A stretch of 64,000 bases of DNA from Paenibacillus methanolicus (GTDB lineage: Bacteria > Bacillota > Bacilli > Paenibacillales > Paenibacillaceae): positions 294,840 to 358,839 of the forward strand of contig NZ_VNHS01000012.1 of NCBI RefSeq assembly GCF_008124765.1, read 5' to 3'. The notes beneath the pieces were generated by a model. That model did no database searches, was not told where the DNA came from, and worked only from the letters and a program-made list of their open reading frames with translations. Each line of letters opens with the position of its first letter. Position 1 is the first letter of the stretch. Made by a program: the position numbers and the translations under genes. This document shows, one piece after another, positions 8,634-17,596 of the stretch.

Positions 8634-9854
8634 ATGAAAATCATGATCATCAATACGTTGTATCATCCTAACCTTGTAGGAGGGGCAGAGAAATCCGTCC
8701 AAATGCTTGCGGAGGAGATCGTAAAGGAGGGGCACGCGCCTGTCATTGTCAGTACGGCGGACTCCGATCATACCGATTTCGTTAATGGCATCAAGGTGTA
8801 TTATTTAAGTCATCGCAATGTCTATTGGGGAGCAGTGACAACAGGGAAGAATGCGCTAGTTCGCTCGGCCTGGCATGTGGTAGACATGTACAATCCCATT
8901 ATGTTAAAGAAGCTAACCGAGGTCATTCGGGATGAAGCGCCGGATGTCATACATACGAACAATATTACGGGATTTTCGGTAGCGCCTTGGGTAGCGGCCA
9001 AAAAACTAAATGTCCCCGTCGTCCATACGCTGCGGGATTACTCGCTGTTGTGCCCGCGGGCATCGATGTTCAGAGAAGGGCGCAACTGCGAAACGCGCTG
9101 CGGCGGCTGCAAAGTGTTCACTAACCATAAGCAGAAATTGAGCAATGAAGGCTACGTGGACTACGTTGTCGGGAATTCGCAATTCATTATCGATCGGCAT
9201 AAGAAGCAGGGTTTCTTCTCCGCGACGCCATCGCAGCGCGTATATAATGGCGCGGAAATCTTGTCGGCGAATTCGCACGAAGAGGCCGACAAGCGTACAG
9301 GCAGAATGAAATTCTTGTTTATGGGGAGAATCGAGGAGACGAAAGGGGTCAAATACCTCTTGGATGCCTTCAATGAGTTCCCGCAGGTAGAGCTCTGGCT
9401 CGCCGGCAAGGTATACGATGCTAGCATTCAGGCAAATGTTGACCAAAATAATTATAAAGAACATATTAAATTTCTTGGTTACGTCAAGCCAGCCGAGGTC
9501 ATCCCCCAAGTGGACGCCGTGCTTGTTCCGTCCTTGTGGCACGAGCCGCTGGCCCGAGTGGTGCTGGAGGCATATACGTATGGCAAGCCGGTGGTTGGCT
9601 CGAATCGAGGCGGTAATCCGGAGAGCATTATCCATGAAGGCACGGGATATATTTTCGATCCGGACGATAAGGACAGCCTGAGGTCCATTATATCCAAGAT
9701 TATCGACAACCCGCAGCTTCTCCTGGCAATGAGGGAGAAAATCGCGGTAACAATCCAAGATTTCGACATCCATTTGACGGCAAAGAACTATTTATCGATC
9801 TACGAGGAAGTGCTGCCAAAGACTTCGGCCAGGAATGCGGTTTCAATGAAATAA
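8634..9854 (+). CDS. Glycosyltransferase family 4
   Basis: The product has 406 residues with a GT-B fold. The N-terminal glycine-rich acceptor loop is seen in NLVGGAEKSV, and the C-terminal donor site includes HEPLARVVLEAYTYGKPV, with EX7E spacing in a variant form. A cysteine-containing segment (CETRCGGCK, near residue 150) is common in GT4 enzymes of this group. The gene follows the polymerase by 27 bp with an AAGGAG ribosome binding site, so it belongs to the same operon. The sugar donor is not predictable. Confidence 0.85.
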   Translation: MKIMIINTLYHPNLVGGAEKSVQMLAEEIVKEGHAPVIVSTADSDHTDFVNGIKVYYLSHRNVYWGAVTTGKNALVRSAWHVVDMYNPIMLKKLTEVIRDEAPDVIHTNNITGFSVAPWVAAKKLNVPVVHTLRDYSLLCPRASMFREGRNCETRCGGCKVFTNHKQKLSNEGYVDYVVGNSQFIIDRHKKQGFFSATPSQRVYNGAEILSANSHEEADKRTGRMKFLFMGRIEETKGVKYLLDAFNEFPQVELWLAGKVYDASIQANVDQNNYKEHIKFLGYVKPAEVIPQVDAVLVPSLWHEPLARVVLEAYTYGKPVVGSNRGGNPESIIHEGTGYIFDPDDKDSLRSIISKIIDNPQLLLAMREKIAVTIQDFDIHLTAKNYLSIYEEVLPKTSARNAVSMK

Positions 9855-9899
9855 CGCGAAATCCCTGATTCTAAAAGATGAAAACTATTGAAAAAGTCC

Positions 9900-9956
9900 T
9901 TGACACCGTTACAAAATGTATCGTAAAGTTGTGGTATTAATGATACAGATAGTATC
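9900..9956 (+). promoter_or_regulatory. wzz promoter with two GWTAC-N5-GTAWC operators
   Basis: The -35 box TTGACA is at 9900-9905. The palindrome GTTACAAAATGTATC is at 9908-9922, and a weak -10-like TAAAGT is at 9924-9929. A second site, GATACAGATAGTATC with perfect half-sites, is at 9942-9956, 34 bp from the first. The layout closely matches that at 226-283. The wzz start codon is 24 bp further on. Confidence 0.75.
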
Positions 9957-9979
9957 AATTATTAGCTGGAGGTTACAAA

Positions 9980-10732
9980 GTGGAACTCAAACAATACGTT
10001 GCCGCCGTTAAGAAAAAAATATGGTTCATCCTCGCAATAACAATCATCTTTGCAATTTTAGCAGGTGTATATAGTTCTACCATGGTGAAGCCGGTTTATC
10101 AGGCATCCGCCAAACTGGTCGTTAACAAAACGAACAGCGAAGACCCCAATACCCCCCCAAGTTTTGATTCCATTAACACGAACTTACTATTGATCAACAC
10201 CTACAAGGAAATTATTACGTCCTACGCCATATTGGATATCGTAACCGAGAAGTATCCGCAAATTACGCAGAGCTCCAGCGAGTTAAGCAGATCGATCGCG
10301 GTCAGCTCCGCCATCCAGTCGCAAGTCATGACGGTCGTTGCACGCGGCTCCTCTTATGAAGAGGCGGCTTCTATCGTCAATGCGGTCGCGGAAACCTTCA
10401 AGACTCAAGTTACTAAAATAATGAATGTCGATAATGTCGAAATTTTGAATACGGCAAAATTGGATCAGCCGACAAGCCCCGTCACGCCTAGTCCGATCGC
10501 TTCAATACTCGTCGCCATCATCCTTGGGCTGCTGCTTTCCACAGGTGGCGTCATCGCGCTGTATCACTTGGACGACACGGTAAAGTCGGAGAGCGACATT
10601 CTGAATCTGACCTCGAGTCCGGTGCTGGCCGTGATTCACACCGTCCGCAAACAAGACATCGCTCAGCGCGGCAACAGCGTAAGACAAACCATTCCAACGG
10701 GGGAGCAAACGTATGTCTCGTCAAATAACTAA
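9980..10732 (+). CDS. Wzz/YveK-type chain-length regulator (kinase activator)
   Basis: The product has 250 residues. The GTG start at 9980 follows TGGAGG by seven bases. A first membrane helix spans residues about 15-35 and a second about 173-195, preceded by the proline-rich DQPTSPVTPSP that marks this family. The extracellular part lies between the helices. In Firmicutes the cytoplasmic tail of this protein activates the partner tyrosine kinase, encoded next with a 20-bp overlap. It controls polymer chain length and export together with that kinase. The operator-bearing promoter sits directly upstream. Confidence 0.9.
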   Translation: MELKQYVAAVKKKIWFILAITIIFAILAGVYSSTMVKPVYQASAKLVVNKTNSEDPNTPPSFDSINTNLLLINTYKEIITSYAILDIVTEKYPQITQSSSELSRSIAVSSAIQSQVMTVVARGSSYEEAASIVNAVAETFKTQVTKIMNVDNVEILNTAKLDQPTSPVTPSPIASILVAIILGLLLSTGGVIALYHLDDTVKSESDILNLTSSPVLAVIHTVRKQDIAQRGNSVRQTIPTGEQTYVSSNN

Positions 10733-11381
10733 TCAAGTCAATACGCTAACCTACCACAGTCCCGCATCGCCGATAGCTGAGGAATATCGAACGCTTCGGA
10801 CCAATATCGGCTTCTCGGCTGCTTCCGGCGACCGGATCTGCACCATTGTCGTTACTTCCGGATCCGCAGAGGAAGGGAAGACGGCCACCGTTACGAATCT
10901 AGCGATCACGTTCGCTCAAGAAGGGAAGCGTGTGCTGCTGGTTGATGCAGACCTTCGCAAACCTGTCCTTCACAACATTCTGAGGAGCGCCAAAAGCGCA
11001 GGCCTTACAAACGTATTGCGCGGTCAGGCCAAATGGCAGGAGGTCGTTCAAGATACGGAAGTTCAAAACTTGTCGTTTCTCGCGGCCGGGACGCATCTGA
11101 ATAATCCTTTGGAACTTCTCAATTCGAACAGCATGTGGAATTTGCTCGAAGAATTGAAGGCGAATTTCGAAGTGATTCTGTTCGATTCCTCGCCATGTTT
11201 ATCTGTGTCAGAACCTGTCATACTCGCTTCGATTTGCGATGGCGTCGTTATCGTAACGCAAGCGGGCAAAACAAAGAAGGACGCATTCGCAAAGGTCAAC
11301 AACAAGCTGGAACGGGCGCGCGCCACCGTGCTCGGCGTCGTGCTGAACAATGTAAAAGACAACAAGCGGGAAGCTCTATAG
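10713..11381 (+). CDS. CpsD/CapB-type bacterial tyrosine kinase, lacking the tyrosine tail
   Basis: The product has 222 residues. It is a P-loop ATPase of the BY-kinase family: Walker A GSAEEGKT near residue 50, Walker A' VLLVDADLRKP near residue 80, and a Walker B-like VILFDSSP near residue 150. It would pair with the overlapping Wzz protein to steer EPS polymerisation. Family members usually end in a cluster of tyrosines that are autophosphorylated. This protein ends NNVKDNKREAL with none, and no tyrosine-rich continuation is visible in the DNA just after the stop. It may be a truncated or alternatively regulated kinase. Confidence 0.9.
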   Translation: MSRQITNQVNTLTYHSPASPIAEEYRTLRTNIGFSAASGDRICTIVVTSGSAEEGKTATVTNLAITFAQEGKRVLLVDADLRKPVLHNILRSAKSAGLTNVLRGQAKWQEVVQDTEVQNLSFLAAGTHLNNPLELLNSNSMWNLLEELKANFEVILFDSSPCLSVSEPVILASICDGVVIVTQAGKTKKDAFAKVNNKLERARATVLGVVLNNVKDNKREAL

Positions 11382-11657
11382 CCGTCGTAATTCATGCCAA
11401 TAACAACACTTTATCATAACAAGAGAGCCTTATCGGCTGCTCGTTGGTAACGTCCGCTGCACCATTATCACTGCGGACACTCGGTCATGCTGTGGGTTTC
11501 GAAGGAAACCTTAGACGATCTCGTCAAGGGTATGATGTGAGGTAGGGTTAGATGCCCTCTTTTACTTGCATGATGTAAATACGAGTCGTGCTGTTGGACA
11601 ACGGCACAACTCGTATTTACATACATATCAAATACAAGTAGATGGGAGATAGCGAGA
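11382..11657 (+). promoter_or_regulatory. Highly structured intergenic RNA inside the EPS operon
   Basis: This 276-bp gap holds a series of hairpins. AGCC-GGCT is at 11426-11438, GTCCGC-GCGGAC at 11452-11478 and GGTTTC-GAAG-GAAACC at 11495-11510. GACG-CGTC is at 11514-11525. A long imperfect stem lies at 11573-11622, where ATGTAAATACGAGT pairs with ACTCGTATTTACAT. None is followed by a T-run. The place, just after the tyrosine kinase gene of an EPS operon, is where Bacillus eps operons carry the EAR antitermination element. I cannot confirm a match to its consensus. A leader for galU is the alternative. Confidence 0.45.
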
Positions 11658-12554
11658 ATGAAAAAAGTGAAAAAAGCAATTATTCCTGCAGCAGGAATGG
11701 GTACGCGTTTTCTTCCAGCAACAAAGGCGATGCCGAAAGAAATGCTGCCGATCGTCGACAAACCGACCATCCAATATATTGTCGAAGAAGCAATTGAATC
11801 GGGTATTGAGGATATCATTATCGTCACGGGCAAAGGCAAACGCGCGATCGAAGATCATTTTGACAGCGCCTTTGAGTTGGAATACAGCTTGATGGAGAAA
11901 GGGAAAATAGACCTGCTCAAGGAAGTGCAGAAGTCCTCGAGAGTCGAAATTCACTATATTCGGCAAAAAGAAGCGAAAGGGCTTGGCCATGCCGTATGGT
12001 GCGCAAGAAACTTTATCGGCGATGAGCCGTTTGCGGTACTGCTGGGCGATGATATCGTTGTGGCGGAGAAACCGTGCACCAAGCAGCTGATCGAGCAGTA
12101 TGAGCAAGTCAGCAAATCCGTCATCGGCGTTCAGGCTGTGTCTATCGAACAAACGGAGCGCTACGGCATCGTCGATCCGCTGGAGACGATCGGAAGACTA
12201 TGCGCCGTGAGCAATTTCGTCGAGAAACCTAAGTTGGGAACGGCGCCATCCAATCTAGCGATCATGGGTCGATATATTCTTACGCCGCAAATTTTCGATT
12301 ACTTGGAGAAGCAAGAGACGGGCGCAGGTGGCGAAATTCAGCTTACCGACGCGATTCAGAAGCTGAATGTGAGCCAAGGCGTGTATGCCTATGATTTTGA
12401 AGGCACCCGCTACGATGTTGGCGAAAAACTCGGTTTTATCACGACGACGCTCGATTTTGCGCTTCGCAATAATGAACTCCGCAATCCGCTGCTGCTGGCG
12501 TTGGAAGAAATCCTGGAGCGGGAACAAGCGAATAAGCTTAATATTCTCGGGTAA
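11658..12554 (+). CDS. galU: UTP-glucose-1-phosphate uridylyltransferase
   Basis: The product has 298 residues. It makes UDP-glucose from UTP and glucose 1-phosphate in the cytoplasm. The nucleotide-binding signature GMGTRFLPATKAMPKEMLP is at residues 14-32, and GDDIVV and VEKP motifs follow as in GalU/GtaB enzymes. The length is typical. It feeds ugd (UDP-glucuronate), the epimerase at 6205 and the Leloir genes at 42-46 kb. The ATG follows GGGAG by 11 bases. The next gene begins 11 bp after its stop. Confidence 0.95.
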   Translation: MKKVKKAIIPAAGMGTRFLPATKAMPKEMLPIVDKPTIQYIVEEAIESGIEDIIIVTGKGKRAIEDHFDSAFELEYSLMEKGKIDLLKEVQKSSRVEIHYIRQKEAKGLGHAVWCARNFIGDEPFAVLLGDDIVVAEKPCTKQLIEQYEQVSKSVIGVQAVSIEQTERYGIVDPLETIGRLCAVSNFVEKPKLGTAPSNLAIMGRYILTPQIFDYLEKQETGAGGEIQLTDAIQKLNVSQGVYAYDFEGTRYDVGEKLGFITTTLDFALRNNELRNPLLLALEEILEREQANKLNILG

Positions 12555-12565
12555 AGGGGCGTAGA

Positions 12566-13264
12566 ATGATGAATCTCGCACAAAGTAAAGAAATGGAAGC
12601 TGAAGTTGTGGAAATAGGCAGGTTAAATAACGTGAAAACGGAAGAGAAGCCCTATTATCACAGCGCCAAACGAGTCGTGGACGTGGTTTGCGCATTGGCT
12701 GCTCTTATTTTTTTACTCCCGGTGTTTATATTTATCGCCATTATGATGAAGATCAACGAGCCTTCAGGCTCGGTCTTTTTTAAGCAGAAGCGCATTGGCA
12801 AGAACGGTGATCTTTTTAATATTATCAAGTTTCGATCCATGGTATTAAATGCGGAAGAGAAGCTGAAGGCCAACAAAGAATTGTACCAAAAGTATATCGA
12901 CAATAACTATAAGCTGGAGCAGGACGAGGATCCGCGCATCACGAAATTGGGCCGCTTCTTGCGTAAAACGAGCTTAGACGAACTGCCCCAGTTGATTAAT
13001 GTGCTCAAAGGCGAGATGAGTCTGGTCGGTCCTCGTCCGGTCGTGCGAGAAGAGCTGAAAGAATATGGCGACCGGGCCGTCGACTTCTTATCGGTTAAAC
13101 CGGGCGTTACCGGTTACTGGCAGGTTAGCGGCCGCAGCGATGTCGGTTATCCCGAACGCGTCGATTTAGAATTGTTCTATGTCTATAACCAGTCTCTATG
13201 GTTCGATTTTAAAATTCTCTTCCGCACCGTTATTATCGTCCTTTTAAAGAGGGGCGCTTATTAA
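12566..13264 (+). CDS. Initiating sugar-phosphate transferase (polyprenyl phosphate glycosylphosphotransferase)
   Basis: The product has 232 residues. One hydrophobic segment at about residues 35-60 is followed by the family core: FKQKRIGKNG, IIKFRSM, TKLGRFLRKTSLDELPQL and SLVGPRP, ending in KPGVTGYWQVSGRS. These are hallmarks of the bacterial sugar transferase family, which starts repeat-unit synthesis by moving a sugar phosphate onto undecaprenyl phosphate at the inner membrane face. It is the small, EpsL-like form without the extra N-terminal domains of WbaP. It is co-directional and 11 bp behind galU. Confidence 0.93.
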   Translation: MMNLAQSKEMEAEVVEIGRLNNVKTEEKPYYHSAKRVVDVVCALAALIFLLPVFIFIAIMMKINEPSGSVFFKQKRIGKNGDLFNIIKFRSMVLNAEEKLKANKELYQKYIDNNYKLEQDEDPRITKLGRFLRKTSLDELPQLINVLKGEMSLVGPRPVVREELKEYGDRAVDFLSVKPGVTGYWQVSGRSDVGYPERVDLELFYVYNQSLWFDFKILFRTVIIVLLKRGAY

Positions 13265-13303
13265 TCGCCAGATGCGGTCCACTGAAGAAGCATGAAGGTG
13301 TGA

Positions 13304-14761
13304 ATGCATGTGAAATTAAAAGCCGTTATGGTCAATGCGGCCTATTTGTTTGCCAGTCATGTTCTAGTACGGCTACTAACGGCTTTCGCCACGATATTGG
13401 TTGCCAGGTATTTGAATGTACATGACTACGGGATCCTAAGCCTCGCCCTATCCTACTGTTTAGTCACGGCTTTCTTTACCGAGCTTGGCTTCACGCATAC
13501 GCTAATTCGCGAGGGGACCAAAAATAAAGCCGATTTGAATGTATTAATGAGCTCTTACTTTAGGGCTAGAGCATTCATTACGCTGCTCACCTTGCTATTT
13601 ACGATCGTATTGGTGTGGTTTCTTTACGAATCCACGATTCGGGAAGCATTATACTGGGCGACGATCCCTTCCATTATAGGGTCGTTGTTTGTCGGGCTAG
13701 GGGTTCAATACTTTCAAGTCACTCAGCAAATGAAATTTTCTGCGCTCATACGCTCCATCACGGGAGGCGTAACGGCATTAGTATTGTTTGTTGGGGTTTA
13801 TTACGAATTGAGCTTGATCGCCTTGGCGGCCATATACGGGTTCTCGACTGTGCTTGGCGGTATCATTAGCTGCAGTTTCGTGTGGAGAAAAGTAAAGCTT
13901 AATGCAGGCTGGGACCGGGCGATTCTTCATGGCGTGGCATCGTTTACGATCACCTCGTTCGTTATCATGATCATGCCTCAAATCGGCCCGCTTGTGCTGG
14001 AGCGAATCTCGACGATGACCGAGGTCGGCTACTTTTCCGCCGCATATCGCGTGCCCAGTATTTTGTATCAAATCCCGAGCGTGCTCGCGCTTGCCTTCTA
14101 TCCGTTGCTATTCAAGCTCGGCAACAGTAAAGATGCCGCTGCCCATAAACGGTTGAACGTGATGCAAATCAAGTTTATGAGCATTACCGGAATGATGATC
14201 AGCCTGCCGTTTATTTTGTACCCGGATTGGTGGATTGGCATTCTGCTTGGGGACAAATGGGCGGGCGCGGCGACGATCTTGTCGATCCTGTCGTATATCG
14301 TTATTCTGCAATCGATCAATTCTCCGCTATCCGATTCCTTGGCCACTACCGGCCTCCATAAGCGACGCTCGTACTTCTCCCTCGCCATCTTCGCAATCGG
14401 GATTTTCACCTACGTGCTGCTAGGTCGGCAATATGGCGCTCTCGGAGGCGGCTATGCCGCATTGACGGTAGAGGCGTTGACGTTGGTTGGTCTTATTATC
14501 ATCAAGCCGAGCGGCGTAAAGCTATTTTTTGCGGGCGTGTCGCGTACGTTTACCGGTTTCGCGGTTGCTTGGCTAATGGGAATGCTAATTAGCCGGTATA
14601 CCGGATTGAGTCCGCTGCTTGGCATGATTGTGGTCGAGATCGTGTTCTTCATGCTTGTCCTGGTGTTGGAAAAGGAGCTTCGCGAAGGCATTACCGGCGT
14701 AATCGCCAAAAAATTGAAGATTGGCCGCAGCAAACCATTTGTCGAGAATCAAGTGCCGTAG
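13304..14761 (+). CDS. Wzx-type polysaccharide flippase
   Basis: The product has 485 residues, with twelve to fourteen hydrophobic helices across the whole length and the polysaccharide transporter/MATE-like start (ASHVLVRLLTAFATILVARYL). It would flip the lipid-linked repeat unit across the membrane for the polymerase encoded at 7299. The start could be ATG 13304 or GTG 13310; AAGGTG lies just upstream. It stands 39 bp after the initiating transferase and before manC, so it is part of the same run of genes. Confidence 0.88.
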   Translation: MHVKLKAVMVNAAYLFASHVLVRLLTAFATILVARYLNVHDYGILSLALSYCLVTAFFTELGFTHTLIREGTKNKADLNVLMSSYFRARAFITLLTLLFTIVLVWFLYESTIREALYWATIPSIIGSLFVGLGVQYFQVTQQMKFSALIRSITGGVTALVLFVGVYYELSLIALAAIYGFSTVLGGIISCSFVWRKVKLNAGWDRAILHGVASFTITSFVIMIMPQIGPLVLERISTMTEVGYFSAAYRVPSILYQIPSVLALAFYPLLFKLGNSKDAAAHKRLNVMQIKFMSITGMMISLPFILYPDWWIGILLGDKWAGAATILSILSYIVILQSINSPLSDSLATTGLHKRRSYFSLAIFAIGIFTYVLLGRQYGALGGGYAALTVEALTLVGLIIIKPSGVKLFFAGVSRTFTGFAVAWLMGMLISRYTGLSPLLGMIVVEIVFFMLVLVLEKELREGITGVIAKKLKIGRSKPFVENQVP

Positions 14762-14817
14762 AAGCGGCAACCAAAGTGGTCTGAACGGACCGACATAGAT
14801 AGATAGGAGTGAACGAG

Positions 14818-16191
14818 ATGAAATTAGTACTTCTTTCGGGCGGATCGGGCAAGAGGTTGTGGCCGCTTTCGAACGATTCCAGGTCTAAACAATTTCTAAA
14901 GGTGCTCACAAGTCCCGAAGGACAAGCGGAATCAATGGTGCAGCGGGTATGGCGGCAAATTGAAGGCGCGGGGTTCCAACGGGATTCTTATATCGCAACG
15001 AGCAAGGCGCAAGTCGAAATGATGCAGAGCCAGCTTGGCTACAACGTTCCCCTTATCGTAGAGCCGGAACGTCGCGATACCTTCCCGGCCATCGCGTTGG
15101 CAGCTACGTACTTGTATTCCATTCAAGGCGTGTCGCTGCAAGAAACGGTGACGATCTTGCCGGTGGATCCCTATGTGGAAGCGCCATTCTTTCAAGCCAT
15201 TCATCAGTTGGATGAAGTGTTGGGGCAATCTGGCGCGGAGCTTGCGCTGATCGGCGTGAAGCCAACCTATCCTTCGGAGAAATACGGTTATATTATCCCA
15301 AAACGCGGCAACGGGACGAACGATCAAGCATTGTTCCAAACGGTCGACCGCTTCCAAGAAAAACCTAGCAAAGAAGTAGCGGCAGCGATGATCGAACAGT
15401 CTGCGCTCTGGAATTGCGGGGTTTTTGCGTTCAAGCTGGATTACTTGATCAACAAGCTGATCGAGCTTGGCATGCCGATTCAATACGACGAAATGCTCAA
15501 GCAATACGGCAAGCTGCCGAAAATCAGTTTTGACTACGAGGTTGTGGAAAAAGCAGGGAATATTGCCGTTCTGCCATACGACGGAGAATGGCGGGACTTG
15601 GGCACCTGGAATACGTTAACGGACGAAATGGACCGACAGCTTCTTGGCAAGGGCATTATTTCGGAGGATTCCGAAAACACGCATTTGATCAATGAGCTCG
15701 ATATTCCGGTCACGATCCTCGGGTTATCGAACATCGTCGTGGCGACGAGTCCGGATGGCATTCTCGTAAGCGATAAATCGGCCAGCCCGCGAGTGAAGGA
15801 CATGCTTGGCGGCTTTGATAACCGACCGATGTTCGAGGAGCGTCGCTGGGGCCATTATCGCGTCATCGATTACGTTCGATACGAGCATGGCAATGAGGTC
15901 CTGACGAAGCGGATTTGCATCAAGGATGGCTGCAATCTTAGCTACCAATACCATGAGAAGCGCGACGAGGTGTGGACGGTCGTCTCCGGCGAAGGTGAAT
16001 TCATTCAGGATGAAGAGATTTGCCGAATCAAAGCGGGCGATGTCGTGAAAATTCCGTGCGGCAGCCGGCATAGCCTGAAGGCGCTGACCCAGATGGAAAT
16101 TATCGAGGTTCAGACCGGATCTGAACTGATCGAGGAAGATATCATTCGGTTGAGTTTCGAGTGGACGGAAATTGTAGCCAAATGCAACTAG
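14818..16191 (+). CDS. manC: Mannose-1-phosphate guanylyltransferase / mannose-6-phosphate isomerase type II
   Basis: The product has 457 residues. ATG 14818 has TAGGAG at nine bases; GTG 14809 overlaps that site and is less likely. The N-terminal nucleotidyltransferase domain carries LSGGSGKRLWPLS at residues 6-18 and FQEKPS near residue 180. The C-terminal cupin domain (about residues 345-450) carries EVWTVVSGEGEF and is the isomerase part in bifunctional AlgA/ManC enzymes. It makes GDP-mannose, so the polymer probably contains mannose or a derivative. No phosphomannomutase gene is seen in the window. Confidence 0.92.
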   Translation: MKLVLLSGGSGKRLWPLSNDSRSKQFLKVLTSPEGQAESMVQRVWRQIEGAGFQRDSYIATSKAQVEMMQSQLGYNVPLIVEPERRDTFPAIALAATYLYSIQGVSLQETVTILPVDPYVEAPFFQAIHQLDEVLGQSGAELALIGVKPTYPSEKYGYIIPKRGNGTNDQALFQTVDRFQEKPSKEVAAAMIEQSALWNCGVFAFKLDYLINKLIELGMPIQYDEMLKQYGKLPKISFDYEVVEKAGNIAVLPYDGEWRDLGTWNTLTDEMDRQLLGKGIISEDSENTHLINELDIPVTILGLSNIVVATSPDGILVSDKSASPRVKDMLGGFDNRPMFEERRWGHYRVIDYVRYEHGNEVLTKRICIKDGCNLSYQYHEKRDEVWTVVSGEGEFIQDEEICRIKAGDVVKIPCGSRHSLKALTQMEIIEVQTGSELIEEDIIRLSFEWTEIVAKCN

Positions 16192-16206
16192 CGGGGAGTG
16201 GATAGA

Positions 16207-17541
16207 GTGAGAATAGCAGTCATTGGAACGGGTTATGTAGGGTTAGTATCGGGCGTATGTTTTTCGGATTTGGGCAACCAGGTAGTATGCGTGGACAAAG
16301 ACGAGCGAAAGGTAGCCATGCTCCGCGCCGGCGAGGTGCCGATTTACGAACCGGGTCTGAAAGAAGTGCTGGTTAAGAACGCCGAGGCGGGAAGGCTTTC
16401 GTTCACGACGGATCTAACCGAAGCTGTACAGCAATCGGAAATCATTATTTTGGCGGTCGGGACGCCGTCCCTGCCTAGCGGTGAAGCGGATTTGAGATAT
16501 ATCGAGCAGGCGGCGCGAGACGTGGCGTTGTCCATTAACGAGTACAAGATTATCATGACCAAAAGCACCGTGCCGGTCGGCACAAACCATAAAATCAAAC
16601 AACTGGTTTCGGATCTTTCGATGAAGCCTTTCGATGTGGTTTCCGTCCCTGAGTTTCTCCGCGAAGGGTCCGCGGTCAAGGATACGTTCAATCCCGATCG
16701 TATTGTGATCGGTACGGATGACGCGACGGCGGCAACGAAGATTATCGAGCTTCATCAGCAGCTCACCGATAATATTATCGTGACGGATGTCCGCAGCGCG
16801 GAAATGATCAAATATGCATCCAACGCCTTCCTCGCGACCAAAATCTCGTTTATTAACGAGATTGCGAATATTTGCGAGAAAGTGGGCGCGGATGTGACGA
16901 AGGTCGCCGAAGGTATGGGATTCGATAAACGGATTGGCTCGTCCTTCTTGAAAGCAGGGATTGGTTACGGAGGTTCTTGCTTCCCAAAAGATACGCAAGC
17001 GCTCATCCAAATCGCGGGCAATGTCGACTACGACTTCAAACTGCTGAAGTCCGTCGTGGATGTGAACCGCGACCAGCGCTACAGCGTCATTCATAAGCTA
17101 GAGGCGATCTATCCGGATTTGGCTACCCGTAAAGTCGCGGTATGGGGGTTAGCATTCAAGCCGAACACCGATGACATCCGCGATGCGCCGGCAATTGAGA
17201 TTATTCAAGAGTTGGTGGCCCGCGGCGTGAAAATTAATGCCTATGATCCGATCGCGACGGACAATTTCCGCAAGGTGGTCGAGCACGAAAATATTACGTG
17301 GTGCGAAGGGGCAATGGAAGCCGCGGCCGGGGCAGATGCATTGTGTCTCTTGACAGAGTGGCCGGAGTTCGAGAAGACTGACCTGTCCGCACTAAGGGCG
17401 ACAATGAACAATGCCGTGCTCATCGATGGTCGCAATGTGTTCAGCGAAGAAGAACTGCGCGACAAGTCGTTCATCTATCGCTCCATCGGTCGTCCTAACA
17501 TGAACACGCATAATGATTTAAGCCCGCTGCCGATCACTTAA
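16207..17541 (+). CDS. ugd: UDP-glucose 6-dehydrogenase
   Basis: The product has 444 residues. The GTG start at 16207 gives the expected N-terminus RIAVIGTGYVGLVSG right after GGGGAG. The enzyme oxidises UDP-glucose to UDP-glucuronate with two NAD+. The N-terminal Rossmann motif GTGYVG, the catalytic cysteine in GGSCFPKD near residue 260 and the C-terminal UDP-binding domain are all present. It supplies the acidic sugar of the EPS and the substrate of the 4-epimerase at 6205. It follows manC by 15 bp. Confidence 0.95.
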   Translation: MRIAVIGTGYVGLVSGVCFSDLGNQVVCVDKDERKVAMLRAGEVPIYEPGLKEVLVKNAEAGRLSFTTDLTEAVQQSEIIILAVGTPSLPSGEADLRYIEQAARDVALSINEYKIIMTKSTVPVGTNHKIKQLVSDLSMKPFDVVSVPEFLREGSAVKDTFNPDRIVIGTDDATAATKIIELHQQLTDNIIVTDVRSAEMIKYASNAFLATKISFINEIANICEKVGADVTKVAEGMGFDKRIGSSFLKAGIGYGGSCFPKDTQALIQIAGNVDYDFKLLKSVVDVNRDQRYSVIHKLEAIYPDLATRKVAVWGLAFKPNTDDIRDAPAIEIIQELVARGVKINAYDPIATDNFRKVVEHENITWCEGAMEAAAGADALCLLTEWPEFEKTDLSALRATMNNAVLIDGRNVFSEEELRDKSFIYRSIGRPNMNTHNDLSPLPIT

Positions 17542-17547
17542 CGAAGA

Positions 17548-17568
17548 AGCAAGCGGGTCCCGCTTGCT
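17548..17568 (+). terminator. GC-rich hairpin after ugd
   Basis: AGCAAGCGGG faces CCCGCTTGCT seven bases after the ugd stop. There is no T-run, so it is perhaps a partial attenuator. It also rules out TTG 17564 as the start of the next gene. Confidence 0.45.
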
Positions 17569-17596
17569 CATCAAATTTAAGGAGTTTGTAGGAGCA

